Source: Hypoxylon rubiginosum (taxonomy: Eukaryota; Ascomycota; Sordariomycetes; Xylariales; Hypoxylaceae). From it: 64,000 nucleotides of DNA. A model generated the notes under the pieces. It was not told the DNA's origin and ran no database searches. It was given only the letters and a program-made list of their open reading frames with translations. Where the stretch lies: contig CADCXA010000042.1 of the NCBI GenBank assembly GCA_902806565.1, positions 62,001-126,000 of the forward strand, read 5' to 3'. Positions 1 through 13,308 of this stretch are shown piece after piece (the first letter of the stretch is position 1; every line of letters starts with the position of its first letter). Made by a program: the position numbers and the translations under genes.

Positions 1-3000
1 GCTCCTACGGAGTAGTGGATTCAGGCCATCTTCGTTAGCAGCGGCAGGTCGTTGATCGTGCCGATTACCGCGAACGAAGCCTCGCGGATCTATATAAGCG
101 TTAGCTGAGAATGTACCCATGCGGCTCCAGAATCTCGGGGATCTTAATTATTGGAGAATCCGGATATATTCACATGCAAAAAAATACGTACCAAAGTTGT
201 TCATAGGGTCTCGCGAACCCATCATGAATGGGATCGGAGGGAAGGGACTACGGGTACCGTGTCGATTACGATGATGAGGATGGTTAAAGATAGGACCAGG
301 TGGTTCAACCACGAGAGTATCCCAGGCCAGGCTAGGTGGCACAACGTCCCGCGGCGGCGCGTCGTCTTTGAGGAGCAAAATTTGTCAGTTTCTCTTTGCC
401 TTTGATCCGTGCTTGCGAAGTTGGAGGAGGATAATCGGGGCACAACTTACTAAGAAAATCATCAAATGAGAACTCGTTGACATTCATGTCGTCCTCCTCA
501 TCTTCTTCCTCGTCTTCCTCTTCTGAATTATCGTTAGCATGAAAAGGGACGAAATGCGTATACTGCTTACCATCTTCATCCTCGTCCTCCATGTAGCGAT
601 CATTAAGGCCATGAACGTCGTCAGGATGCTCAAAGTCTTCTTCTTCGATGGCGCGCATTATGTTACCAAATCGACCTAACCCGTTGACGTCATCAATGTC
701 TCCCATGTCAGCAGCGTCTGCTAGATCTTGAACTTCCGCGTCGTAGTCGATATTGTCACCGTCGTCGTCGTCGTCTTCGTCTCCTTCCTCGTCATCGACA
801 CTATCGCTCTCCCAACCTGGGACGCCATCATCCTCAAGCGGGTTGCCCTCATCATCGACAATCTCGATGCGGTCTTCTACTTCATCCATATCATCGGAGT
901 CGAGATCGTCCTCATCGCTGCCATCTTCATCATCATCGTCTTCGTCCATATCGTCATCGTCGTCATCGTCATCTTCCATCGTAACTTCGATGACACCGTG
1001 GTCTCCTGATAGTCCCTCGATGGGACCCATTCCTTCGAGGTCCTCTTCGTCCCTGTCGCTGACGTCTTCTTCACGATCTTCGGATTCGTACACCATATCA
1101 TCGTCGTAGTCCCCGTACATCTCTTCGTCGTCATCTATACAGGTTAGCGTAATCTAATAAATAGATGGCGTCGTACTTACCATCTTCTGAATCTTCCGAA
1201 TAATCGTCGTCTCTATCTCTGCCGGGTTCCAGCATGCCAAGAGCCGAATTTCGGTAGAGATCCGGGGTCTCCTCTCGATCGTCTTCCATGTCAGAAAGAG
1301 AGCTTGCCGAGAACGTCTCATCATCGACGTTTTCTTGGGTCGGGACGGTGGGAATGATGTTGGAATGACTTAGGTGAATGGCGGTGCTCGTCAAGGTCCG
1401 AAGCACGCGGAGGATATACTTAATAGTTCGTTTAACGGGTGGAAAGGCAAGATCGATATCTGCGATGGAGGCAGTAAGAGCGGCAAGATAGCCCTTCTCA
1501 TACATAAGGCGCCGGATCTGAGCCTGCGATCTCTCGGGAGAATCTTGCGGGGTTCGAGTCGAGGGAGGAGAATCCTTCTCCTTGTCGCCCATCATGAGAT
1601 GCATGATCTCCGCTAGAGCTAGCATTCTAGCATACCTGCTATCGAATGGCTCGTTGGATGAGGCGGCCTCTTTGTAAGATCTTAGGATTGTGTCTAAAAC
1701 GAACTTTCGCACAAACAATAGGTCCGGTTCGTCCTCGTAGTCATACTTGTCTCGGCCAGGCTCTGCAGGCTTTTCTCCCGTCTTGCTTACGAGCGCGACT
1801 AGGAGACTCTGTGTCTGAATCGATGTAGCATATCTCTTCTTGTGTGCCAACGTATCTGAAGTGCTGTCCATGTGGCTGGGGCACAGCAGATCATTGAGAA
1901 GATAGTTCAGAACACTAGATCGAGGCTTGACAGGGGTATTGGCGAAAAGAGGCGCACTTCTCTTGAAATTAATAAACTCGACCTTAGTGCGGTTGTAGCT
2001 CTGGAGAAGTTCCGTGAGACAGTGAAGGAGGAAGCAACGGTATATGAAAATCGGGTGCTCTCCAGCCTTAAAGGAAGGCTTAACCTTCTTTTCTTTGACG
2101 TCAGTAGCGCGTCCTTCAGCTTCGGACACGCTACTAGATGCTGACGGCCCCTGATCGCCTGGCTTCTTCGTATCTTTGGTAGTCTGGGGTGGTTCTTTGT
2201 CGTCCACTTCTCTGTAGTTCAGGAGTTCGCAAAGTAGGAAATGCACGACGCCGTCGGGGTTTTCGAGCATAGGTCGCTTCATATCTTGCTGGGGAAGTTT
2301 AGAAGCATCTACCATCTGCTTGTCTTCGCCCTCAGTAGATAGCTTTACATCTTGAATAGTCAAATCCTCGGTAGCTCGGACGGTAGGCGCCACATCATCC
2401 TTCGGCGTATCCGATTTTAGTTCCTTGAGGACGATCGTCAACCCACGACCGCTTTCTGAAGGCATCCACCGGCTGAGCTTCACCATCTCTGCCGAGACCT
2501 CGACGAATAGCTTAGGATCCCGGAGCGCAACATGTGAGAAAGCTCTGCCATAGGCTGCTGGATCAAGGGGTCGCGTGTTTCGAGTACCGGTGAAGAAGGT
2601 CCGAATTTCACTTCTCATAACCTGCTTGATGACCTCTTCGTCTTCGACGATGTGACGAAGTATAGTCAAGATATGAGACGTGATCCGAGTTTCATTCAGA
2701 CGCAAGGATCCGGCGCCAGAGAGCTGCTTGGCAGAGACGAACAGGCGCTGCAGATTCTTCTTGTCGCCAACCACTCGTGCTATAGACCGATCACGAGTTA
2801 AGATGACCAAGATCCGCAGAATGGAAACAGCCAAAGGCTCCTCTTTACCGATTCGCGGTAAGATCTCTAGTGCTGAGTTGAGAAGCGTCTGGCGTTCGCC
2901 ATCTTTGAGGATCGGGTCTTTAGCAGCCCATTGCAATGGTTCTATCGGGTCGTTCTCAGATAGGGGGCTCCTCCATTTGATTTCCACTGGCTGCTCATCG

Positions 3001-6000
3001 TCACTCAAGAGGATCTCGAAGACGAGGAGAATATAGGGTATCCAAGGTGCCAGTTCTTCGGTAGACGGGGAGGGCGGGACTTCAAGGAATCTTAGGAACT
3101 CGGGCACATTAGCCTTCAGCACACTAACGGTTGCTCGGAAGAAAATTTTATCTTGAAGAAGCAAAGATAAAAGATGAGCATAAGCTGCAATGCTACGCCC
3201 ATTAGAGTTGAGGTCCTCATCGAGAGTGAACGACATTAGGGCATTAGTAAGAGTCTCGCCTATTTCCTGTCTGGAGGACATATCATCGCCGGGCGTTCGA
3301 AAGACGACGGAGGAGATCAAGTCTGAGACCTCGTAAGTAGAGTCCGGGTGTGCTCTTATGACGTCTAAGCATCTATCGATCAGATTCAGGCGTAGCCTAC
3401 TACGCTCTTCATCCAGGTCCTCCTTGGCTACCATGGTTTGTCTCGCTAGATCCAATTCTGCACTCGCCCCGGTTGAAGGCCCCTGGGCAGGAGTAGACGA
3501 TGAAGATGCAGCTCCATTGTCATCCTGGGGGATTAGCGGAGGAGCCGGCGTAACACGGTCGTCGCTATTTGAGAGACCCGCTGGTACTCTTAGCTCGCTG
3601 AGGATAGGATCCTCAAGTAAGATACCCGGAGGTAAATCAGGGGGTAAGTCTAGAACCATGGCATCGGATTCTTCGGAAGGCTGAGGAACGCTACGCTCAG
3701 CAGTAAGTCCGGTTTGCAAGTCCGGCTCGTTCGGTGAGGCCGGCTTGTTCTCCGTATTGCCCGGTGAATCTTCCTCAGGAATGGGATTTCGAGAGCCCGC
3801 AACACCTAATTTGTGTGCCCTGCAGTATTCAACAGCAAATGCTCGGTTGCCGTTGGCCCTGTAGATGCCTTCTTGGGCAAGATCTTCTGAGCACGCAACC
3901 TCGATGACGACTTCTTTCACAAGGTCTCCCGTAGCCGACCAATCGAATGCGAGGGGTGTGGACTGCAAATATGCAGGTGGGGGGGTCTTGTCGGAACGCC
4001 TATAGGCGTTGCTTTCGGAGTCGCCCAGCGAAATGGACTTCAAGATCGTAATAATCTTTGCAAGAAGGTGGCCTGAAGCTTTCTCAGCCAACGGAGAATC
4101 CCACAGTTCTCTCATCACTGGCAATATGGCCATCCGCAGCTCAACAACTAAATTCGGCGTGACTTGCGAATCGGTTCGTCGATCGCTACTGCGAATAATG
4201 TTGATCTGACTGAGAGAATCCGTGATAATCTTGCCGTTAGTTATCAGGGTGTAAAGATCCAGAATCTTTCTCATGCCAATAACTGCAAGACGGGGTATGT
4301 TCGAGTCGTTCCCGTCTTTATTCTCCTTGCAGATCTCCTGTTTGAAGATACGTAGCATTCCATTGAGTAGTTCCAGTCCATAATGTTTCTTGAAAGCGAT
4401 TAAGACCGGCACAATAACCTGTGTTGACTGTCGATCGCTGCGAGCTAATTGAAAAGTCAGCACGGCTCGGACCAAAAGAAAAAAGGGGCGCAACACTTAC
4501 ATTCAGCTGTACGGTTTATTAGCATCTCATGGACTGCATGCAGCATGATAATCCAGTAATGGAAATCCCGCGAGGATCTAGCCCGCTCGGGGTACTTCAA
4601 CTGCATAAGGATCGTGTGAGCCAATTCCTCAGCCAATTGAAGATGATGCACTCGCAAGTATTGTTCACGTTCGCGGCGAGTCAAAAGAGCTCTCCCAATG
4701 GTCTGGAAAAGCGGGAACGTAGCGGGCATCAATGAGTGTAACAACAACCGGAGAGTCCTGAAATTTTGATACCGAGGACTAGACTGCTCATCCTTGGAGA
4801 GGCTGTCATTAGAACTGCTAGGTAGTTTCCACAAAGCAGCGGATGACAAAACATCTGGCAAATTCGAGTCCTCGGGTTCAGCGGTGGCTGCGGCTGCGGC
4901 AACGGCAGTAGTGTTGCCATCGCCTGACGTAGAGTTGCCATTTGATGGACCCTGTCGATCCGTAGGTTGGGTTTGCTTTCTGGACCACCAATATTCAGGG
5001 ACGTTGCTAGAAATAGCAGCCTCTTCTAGGACCACAACGCGCAGGAGCGGACCTATGGTCTTTACCAGTCGCGTGTAATAGTCGAAGACAACTACAGGAT
5101 GTAGTGCGTGGGATCTAGACGAATAGGGAAAGCATTGGTAGGTAGTTTTTATCAGAGACTGAACGTTCAAGATCGCTTTCGCCAATCGAGTGCCCTGAGC
5201 ATACCGCTGAACGTCATTCCCGGCAGGGTCCGCCAGACTCATATCAGCATCCTTGAGGAATGGTGAGAAGTAGGTGCCCGCCTCTGCGGCCTGAACAACG
5301 GGCTGAAGCTCGTCGATTGCGGCTTGCGTCCGTTTTAGCAAGGAAGGGAGGCCAAGAATCGGCGAAGTCTCAATCAGTGTAGAGAGAACCGACTGCAAAT
5401 GCCGAGACGCTACCGAATCTCCGAAATCGTGAGGTAGACTCGGTGAAGTAACAAGGTCAAGGAGTAACTCAATCCCGCCATTGTTGATTAAATTCATCTT
5501 CAAGTTCTGGTTGCCGATGTATTGTGACAGGAAGTTAGCAATGGCATAGATGTAAGGGGTTATAGAAGATGAATCAACCACAGCGCCTGTGGGGGATAGC
5601 TCGTCGTCTTCCGTCTGTTGTGCGTGTGCATCCGTCATCTCGACATCAGCATCGTCGACTGCAGGAATAACCTCCTTGCCCTTGCCTTTATCTGAAACTG
5701 GCTGAGGTTCACTCAATATTCCTTCGTTGGCCATGACGACTCGACCTGTCTGATCTTTCACAAGTAGCTTGGCTCCCCATTGGGCGTCTGTAGCCTTGAC
5801 ACGAGCGAGATGAGCAACCCGAGCAACCATGTCCAACACAGCATTTGCTATGGCCGGTCTAAGAGACGGATGGTGACGCGCAAGTTCGTCGAAATTTCCG
5901 CCGACGTTTTGTGCAACGTTCTCGTCGGCCGCCATTACTCGGATGTGTTCCGGACTCTCGAATATCTCGAAGTAGCTATCGAAAGCACGAGAGGAAACAA

Positions 6001-8569
6001 CCATCTTCATACCGAGATTATTCAACGAAATCGCATTAAAGATAGTCGGTATAATCGTAATGGGCTCCGAGTTGGGCAAAATACCACGAGCCAGACCATC
6101 GCGTGCTGCTTCTAAAGTCTCCCGCGGCGGGGGGTGCGGTCGACTGTCGGGTTCAAGGAGATCAGGCGTATGGTCATCTGCATCTGACCCCGGGCTATCA
6201 TCTTGATTCCCGCTCCGGCTCGAGTCTGTTCCACTGGGTTGTCCCGTAGATACCTGACGACCGGTCAAAGCCTGGAGATAGCTCTGCACCAGTCCAGCCT
6301 CGGATATGGCCGCAAAGCTAGTAGGGTCGTTGTTGAGGAAATCACCCAGAATAATAACAGCATTAGTCCACACTATAGAGCCAAATCTTGCCATGTTCTC
6401 AATGATCTCGCGAATGCTGCGGAGCAGTGCAGATTTGTCGACTAGGTTCCTCAGCAATCGATCAGTATTGCCACCGAAAGCATAGGCATTTGACATTAGA
6501 TGATGAATAAACTTCAAGAGAAACTTGAGGTTTTGCTGCTGATAGAACGGTATCTCGTAATCCACAACTTGAGACCGATGCGTTGTGGGCGTTCCTTTAC
6601 CCTCGGCAGTCAACTTCTCTGCAAGTTCAACTTCATGAGTAACTAGGTTGGTCATGGCCTCAAGGCCGTCGGCATTTATCAACGTCTGGAACGAACTTTG
6701 CACGTTGTACACGAGGCTGTCTAAAAATCCTACCAAAGTGCCGTAAGTGCGCTCGGCTATGTTGGACCTAATGTTGAGAATCTCGACCATAATTTCCAAC
6801 AGCCCGGCCGAGATGATCTCAGGCATGTTACGAGATGTGCTATTAGCCATGGCCATTGTGATATGAAGCGTCAGAGAAAAGAGGTTGTCACGCCATTCGT
6901 CCTCTTCGCTCCATTGCTCTCCAGAATCGTCATTTTTCATCTCGGCTACCGCCTTCCTAATGACGTAAAGCAAAACACCGTGGTTCACACTCGCATTCAA
7001 AGCCGAGAAAATGTCGGGCAATTTGTGATGAAACCCCGAGATAGCCTCCAGCAGTGAAAATGCAATCGACTGCAAATCGATAGGCACTACCGCAGCCCCG
7101 TCAGTGGCGGGGTGGATCAGTTCCGCAAGTTGATACACGAGCTGGAATCGTCGCGGCTCATCGTTATCTTGCTTAAGGACCTTCTCGATGAATGCAGGTT
7201 CTATGTGGATATACGCCAGGTTTTGAATAGCTAACAGGCGCACCTTGAGTGCCAGTCGTCGAGATTCAACTGACTCTGTAAGGGCCTTAGCAATCCTAAG
7301 ACGGTTCAAAAGCTCATATTCGGTCTCCTTGGGGAGGTCTGTAGGTGCCTGAGCAAGAAGCTGAGAGATTGGCGTTGAACACACTGTGGCATGATGTATC
7401 TCCAGAGATTTCTGACCGGGAGGGCTGCCTTCGTCCCGTCCCACAGCCGGAGACCGAGTGGCAGAAGCTGGAATATCCTCCGATGCGCCTTGGCGGCTCG
7501 TACGAGGAGCAGACTGCGGGGCAGCTGATGTGCTACTCCGCCTCAAAGGCGTCGGCGTCGAAGGCATATTCGAGGAAGTACCTCGTTCGGGCAGGGACTG
7601 CTGAGGTGGCCCCTGTGATGTATCCGACGTAGGGTAGTAGGTAAGCTTCAAATCGCCCCAGCCGTCCCAGCGTGCCTTCGAGCTGGCATCACCAGCAGGA
7701 TCTGCTTTGGCAAGAGCGCACAGATCGTTCGCATACATGGTGGCCACATTCTTAAGACTCCCGCTATGAGCCTTCTCTTTGCCTTTACTGGCAGAAATCG
7801 GTGTGGAGAGTGATGCAGACTCTGGAGGTCTAGAGAGAGGCGTCTTGACGAAGGGTTGGGCAAGCTGCTGAACACGGTCAAGGTCAATGTTGTAGTGATT
7901 TGACAAGAGAGTGGTGTGGACTTGTCGGGTTGTCATGCCGTGGATGCGCTTGACTGACGCCTGGTAACGCTGGGCTAATTCCACACCAACATCGAGAGTA
8001 GCGCAGATGATGGAAAGGTCTGTGCTGTACAGAAGATCATTCAAGTGTGAACTGCTAGCATATATGCTGCGATTGCCGCAGTGGTCTAGGAGCATCTGAG
8101 TGAACTTCAGAATGGCCACAATAAGGCGGACATCGCCATCTTTGCTATACCCCAGCCTTGAAAGCTCGTCAAGGTCGTCCAACGCGCTCGGCTGGTCTCC
8201 GTCAGGTTCGGTAGACACAGGACCCAGTAAAACTTCGCAGCCGAAATCTCTCGTTTGGGGGCCCTCGTTCAGCTTATAGATGGAACAGAACGATTCCAGG
8301 AGTTCGTCGAATCGATTCAGAACAGGTATCCAATGATACAAGTCGCCTCTCGGGAAAGGCCATCGTGAAGGGAATGTGGCAAGGGCTTTAGGTAAATGAG
8401 GTATGGGTACGGAGGTGGCATAATCGATAAACTCCTCTAGCCACTCGGACTGGAATGGTAAGTTAGTACATAAGCTGTAGAGTACGAAGGATGAAGGATG
8501 CTAGACAGGAGGAACACTCACCAGAGTCTCCTTGTGCTTAGGCTGGATAGCCTTGGCTATCTTCCCCAT
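1..8569 (-). CDS. TOM1: HECT E3 ubiquitin ligase Tom1/HUWE1-like, 3' end outside window
   Basis: Partial gene; about 2736 residues are present and the catalytic C-terminal HECT domain lies beyond the left edge. Exons read on the minus strand: 8569-8522, 8449-4501, 4444-1181, 1134-451, 365-193, 89-1. All introns are GT-AG (72, 56, 46, 85 and 102 nt) and keep the frame. The start is the ATG at 8569, giving a 16-residue first exon (MGKIAKAIQPKHKETL); the next exon carries the family's PRGDLYHWIPVLNRFDELL segment. The N-terminal half resembles the DUF908/DUF913 armadillo-like arms of Tom1. A long acidic, Asp/Glu-rich stretch (about 1110-500) and a following segment with GLNPLLRRS match the Tom1 central region. 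Known role of the family: ubiquitylation of excess histones, unassembled ribosomal proteins and mRNA export factors, in nucleus and cytoplasm. The intron at 366-450 was chosen because it avoids an in-frame stop and restores a conserved-looking Pro-rich frame. Confidence 0.9.
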
Positions 8570-10191
8570 GGTGAAAGCAGGGGCGGCAGAGCCGCAAAGA
8601 ATGTGGTCAGCTCCCCCTCCACTACCAAGGTTCCAATAATGGACGACGACAACTTGACTTGCCGCACGGGAGCGTCCAAATTAGCTTGGACGGCTCCTCT
8701 CGTACAATGTTGCTCGTTGCGATTTGTCCTCGGTACACAAGGTGGGGTGACGAAACCTAGTAAAACTAGCGATCGTCTCCGAATGTCAGTCAGCCTTGCG
8801 AATTATGCTACCTCAACGAGCTTCGCCTCCGGACTTTGCAAGCTCAGTCGAGGGATGATGGAGTGTATAGAAGGCGCACGTCGCACTGTCGCGAAGACAC
8901 AAGGTGTTTAGTAGGAGGGAGTAGGTGGATGGTGCGCGGGTGAGGGGTTACGGGTGATGATGATGTGAGGCGTAGATACGATTTCGGCACGGCTGTCAGG
9001 AAGGTGGAAGAAAGTCGGTCCAAGCGGGTGCAGGCCGTTGTACCGTTGCTATTCCAGGTCCTGGAGAGACGTGATGAATCGGGGTGGATGGCGGGAAGAA
9101 GTGATACAACCCACTTCAGAATGTCGAGTAATTTGCGGAGTGGTCTCGTGGTCGAGATGCAAATTGGTGATGATGGGTTTGTTGAAAGGAAAGAAAAAAA
9201 TTGGTAGGTTTACCTTAGTAGGTAGTTTTTAGATGTTTGAAAGCTCTCGCGGTTGATCGGCCACTGCCTTTTGCGTAATGATTGCGGTGTGGGGCAACAG
9301 CGCTTGCCTCAAGGCACGAAGCCCTCCTAAGGTGGGGCTGTTGGGTAACCCGTGAGTCCCTAAGGTATGTACCTAAAGGTAGCTAACGCAACTACGTAAC
9401 CAGCCTGTGTCCTGTGTGCACCTGGTAAAGCTGTGCCTAAATCACTAGATCCATTGTATTGGTACCTTCCCTGCACCCGTGCCTCGCAGCTACAAGTTTG
9501 CTATTGTCTTCCAAGGTTTGGTTTACTACATGACCTAAGGTATGTAGTGTCTACGCGAATATCCCCCAAACAATACCTATGTATATATCGAGGTCGTAGA
9601 TTCGACACCAAACACAAATTTATCAGGAACAGAAACAGAAACAGAAACAGAAACAGAAACAGGAACAGGAACAAATACATTGATACATTATTTGAAATTT
9701 TCAAATCGCAGCCCAACGTTCAAACCAACTGACAAATCACTATCACCTGCATATATCGAGTTTATATACATGTACAGATAGATGGAGACTCCGTTGCTGC
9801 CCAGGAACACTTGTTCAAGACCTTATTCGATCCCACGTCGAATCGCCAAGGCTTATTTCCTGGGTTAGGTATTCATTATCTGTGTTGCTTGAGGATATCT
9901 GGAGATGGTTACATAGTAATGCACAGGACTTCTAACGGCCGTGGGTCACTACTTTCCCTAGTCATCAAGTGGAAGGAAACATAAACATTGATCATCCATG
10001 TATATATTCCATCGATGATTATTCCATCGATGATTAGGTAAATAACCTGAAGTCGACACTATTATACACCTAAATCTATTATTAAACAAGTATCCACGTA
10101 GAATAACGTCAGCTACCATGTACATAAGGTAGTGGTACCCTAAATTAGTAAGAGGTATAGGTATTACTAACAGAAAGTTTTCCAATCAGTC
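8570..10191. other. Intergenic, TOM1 upstream region
   Basis: No convincing gene. Several open frames of 60-137 codons exist here but lack family resemblance and splice support. The stretch probably holds the TOM1 promoter and 5' leader on the left. A hexanucleotide repeat sits at 9625-9672, and a short direct repeat of TTCCATCGATGAT lies near 10008-10034. Confidence 0.5.
9625..9672. repeat. AGRAAC hexanucleotide tandem repeat, 8 units
   Basis: Eight consecutive 6-nt units: AGGAAC, five copies of AGAAAC, then two AGGAAC. The central units are identical and the variants are only at the ends, as expected for slippage-driven expansion with diverging edges. It lies in non-coding DNA. Confidence 0.95.
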
Positions 10192-10263
10192 GGGCTTGTG
10201 GTTTAGTGGTATAATACTCCCTTAGCATGGGAGTGGTCCGGGGTTCGATTCCCCGCGAGTCCA
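10192..10263 (+). tRNA. tRNA-Ala (anticodon AGC)
   Basis: A 72-nt cloverleaf without intron. The acceptor arms GGGCTTG and CGAGTCC pair with two G-U wobbles and leave discriminator A. The anticodon stem is CTCCC/GGGAG around loop TTAGCAT, so the anticodon is AGC. The T arm is CGGGG-TTCGATT-CCCCG. The G3-U70 pair, the classical alanine identity element, is present. The D stem is weak (one G-U and one U-U). A T-rich run about 30 nt downstream (10294-10320) can serve as the Pol III terminator. Confidence 0.93.
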
Positions 10264-10608
10264 TCATGAGAGGTTAAATTCCTCTTATACCACCATTTTC
10301 TTTTTCCCCTTTTTCTACTTTTTAGTCCCTCCTCAGGGGACCATTTGTCTTCATCATTTGATATCATTCGTAGGACAGGTTCAACGAGTCTTCTCAAGAT
10401 GTTAAGAGGTAGGTAATACAATCTTAGATTGGCCTGATCTATACTTAGTAAATACCCTAAACTCGAAAATAATGAAATTTCCTCGATGTCGATCAATTTA
10501 TAACTCCGACGGCTAGGCTCCCGACCTTCTCTCTTCATTAGTTTTTTTTTTTCTTTATTTCGTTTTAACCATGACGACCCCATACAACTCATACTGTCAA
10601 GCCAACCA
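10264..10608. other. Intergenic between tRNA-Ala and the serine hydrolase gene
   Basis: Holds the T-rich tract that probably ends tRNA-Ala transcription and the 3' flank of the minus-strand hydrolase gene. Nothing else recognised. Confidence 0.5.
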
Positions 10609-11878
10609 TCAGGCTTGCTTCTTAAACTCCTCATACTGCTCATAAACCGCCTTCTCAAACAGCCCCTCCAGCCGACTGACCCTAACGTCTCCCGCGGGGA
10701 CTACATTTGTGAACAATGTGCCGCAGAGTCCGGCTGTCCTATCGATCCACCAGATCAGGTTCGGCAGTCCGCCCCAAGACATAGTTCCCGCCCTCCGTCT
10801 ACCCACCTCGTCTCTCGTGCCTATCGCACCGCCGAGCCCGTGGTCCAGCACTTGATGGTCCATGTCGAACGAGTTGGCATATACGCGCCGGGCTATATCG
10901 ATAGTCTTGATCTGGTGGTTCATGCTCGCCTTGGCCTCGGGGCCGAGCTGCGGGCGGAACATCTCGTCCACCAGCTCCTTGCCGAGGACGCGTCCGTCAT
11001 TCGCGCACAAGCTCTGCAGTAACAGCAGGTAGCTCTCCGCCGACCCCCAAGCTCCCGTCCCGGCGTACGCTTCTTCCTTCTCCCCGTACAGGTCGATGTA
11101 GCCCTCCGTCGTAGGGACGAGCTTGCCGCTCTCGTCCCTAGCGCTCATCCCTACCTTGCGCGCCTTCATCTCCGGGTTCGAGTCGGGCGAGAAGAAGGTC
11201 ACTTGCCGCATGCCCAACGGGTCCCAGACGTTGGCGCGCATGTAGTCTTCCAGGGAGAGCCCGGAAAGCCGCTCGATGAGCTTACCCGCCCAGGCATAGC
11301 CTGAACCGTAAACCCATTCCGACCCGGGCTGGAAGACGAGAGGTTCCCAGTGCTCGGCGACGATGGTCCTAGGAGGCGTCGAAGGAGGACCAAGGGCTTG
11401 CACCAGCTGATGGACCTTCGGAGAAAACATAGGAGAGGACTGTCCACCGGTATGCCGAAGCATATGCCTTGCGGGAGTTGAGCGATTTTCCGGCTAGATT
11501 TCCACAAGAATAAGAGCAGGGTACTCACCTCAAAGTAATTGAGACCTTTCTTTCCTCATATACGGGTTTGCCATCCTGATCGAATTCTTTCACGACCGGC
11601 AGTTTGGCGAACTCTGGCAGAAACTTCGCGATATCCTCGTCTAAGCCAATGTGCCCTCGTTCAACCTGTTGCAACGCCGCAACAGACGTCATAAGTTTCG
11701 CGCTGGAGGCGATCCACATCACACTATCTGTCGATAGCGTCTCCCCGTGAGCAGTTTTGCCGAATGCCTTGGAATACTTGAACTTGCCCGTGGCATCTGC
11801 GGCGACAAGGACAGCGCCTGGTATTTCGCCGGCCTCACAGGCAGCCTCAAAGATAGGCTCGTGGGAAAATGTTGCCAT
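10609..11878 (-). CDS. Beta-lactamase-fold serine hydrolase (class C / LovD-EstB type)
   Basis: Two exons, 11878-11529 and 11467-10609, joined by a 61-nt GTGAGT...AAG intron; 402 residues. The first exon holds the SxxK catalytic motif (Ser58-Ser-Ala-Lys61, in WIASSAKL), which gives the nucleophile and general base of the penicillin-binding-protein/beta-lactamase superfamily. After the junction comes the usual LRHMLRHTGGQS element, and WVYGSGYAWAGK supplies the second-motif Tyr. Length and motifs fit fungal esterases and transesterases of the LovD/EstB kind rather than true beta-lactamases. There is no signal peptide, so a cytosolic enzyme is likely. No polyketide or peptide synthase lies nearby, so a role in secondary metabolism cannot be inferred. 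A TGACTCA sequence (Gcn4/Cpc1-type site) is 302 bp upstream of the start. Substrate unknown. Confidence 0.85.
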
Positions 11879-13308
11879 TTTGAACTTTCTGCGAAGAGAA
11901 ACAAGTGCGTTTGGAGATTAAGACGTAAAGCACAGTGGAAAGATTGGTTTGTCGAGGAAAATCATGATGGAATTTGTGTCCTGCGAAGCACCTCTATATA
12001 GACGCAGAACCACCGCCTTGTCCACCCATGATATCAGACTCGAGGCAATAGATACGGGCTTCTCCACTGCTTTGCGGAGATGAAACGCGCTGTCGCGATT
12101 CCTAATTGATACCATACCCATCTAAAAACACGCCGGAGCCACGAAAGCACGTGAATCACGGCTCCTTCGACGCAGCCCGGTGACTCATCTGGCGAAGAAA
12201 CCCCTGAAGACCAACAAAATTAGTAACGGGCGCAGGAAATCCGGAGCGGAGTCTAAACCCGAATTGGTTCGCGTCTTGATAGTCTGCGCGGCGTTCGAGA
12301 TCCTTCGGAGATAAGAACCGTTCATGAGGATGAACTCTAGAACTTGATTACTGATATCGCCTAACATGATATACCCGCGCAGGTATACTCCGTCTGAAAA
12401 TATACGATTGGCATTTGAATGCCGCGGCAGCTAGTGGGTGATCTTTCATCCTTACCCGGCGTGTCAACTCTCATTCTCTTATGAGCGAATGCAGGTAGTG
12501 AGCGATCTGTGTAATGCCTTTCAACTATCCTTTTTCCTAACTCTGAAGAACCCTATTAGAGTCGAACGCGGTATAGATGATAGTAGCCTCTACATCAAAC
12601 CCGAGATATTGTACCTGTATTATCTATTGCTATGGAAAGAGAGTGTTTTAGCAACCGGTTCACCGTCTTCAGCTATCTGGATGTGAAGAATCTACTTGAT
12701 ATTTCATTTTGCTGTTGAGCCATAACAGATTCCCCCTATTTCCTAGAAATTGCAGTCATATATATAAGATATTTCACGATTCAAACTCCATCTGCCGCCG
12801 AGCTCAATCTATGCTGCATACAAATGATGCCTACACGGCGTAGAAGCCTCCAAGACTGGAAGTTTTAGGACCTGAAAATAACGTTCCTTATGCCATACGC
12901 GGCCCATGAAATAGATTTGGATGCGACCGTTTAACCTGGCCATTTTCACAGGCCTTGGGCTATTTCAAAATGGCATTATTTCCTAGCCGTCACGTTGGCG
13001 CCTAATAGGGCTATACACAGGACTCGGCTTTGCAAGAATGCCAAGACAACTGTATGATGATTTGGTTCTCATGGAAGTCCGTGTCATTCGAACTCTACCA
13101 TTGACTTGATGTTTATATAGGTTATCCTTTCATATTAAGTTGTCGTCTTGATGTTGACAATGATGCTGTTGTTTACGTCCATTCATCTGCTTAAATATGC
13201 TTTGTCGTTGTCAAAAGAAGCTGGCCGTATAAGTCTTTGGTTCTTTTCCTCCAAAGATCATATATACAACCAATCATCCATACAAGAGAATATCACAGCT
13301 GTTTCAAA
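11879..13308. other. Intergenic, hydrolase and membrane-protein promoters
   Basis: Divergent spacer of about 1.4 kb between the minus-strand hydrolase and the plus-strand membrane protein. Apart from TGACTCA at 12181-12187, no element or gene is recognised; short open frames look random. Confidence 0.5.

Noticed and set aside
753..1109. Plus-strand Ser-rich open frame of 118 codons
   Set aside because: It is the complement of the GAT/GAG-rich acidic stretch of TOM1.
332..1120. The TOM1 acidic exon reading on to a stop near 332 as a separate protein end
   Set aside because: A GTAAGT donor at 450 and CAAAG acceptor at 366 restore a Tom1-like frame that continues to the window edge.
8498..8911. 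137-codon plus-strand frame next to the TOM1 start
   Set aside because: Overlaps TOM1 exon 1 and intron 1 antisense and has no family resemblance.
9433..9732. Open frame containing an NRNRNR repeat
   Set aside because: The peptide repeat is just the AGAAAC hexanucleotide read in one frame.
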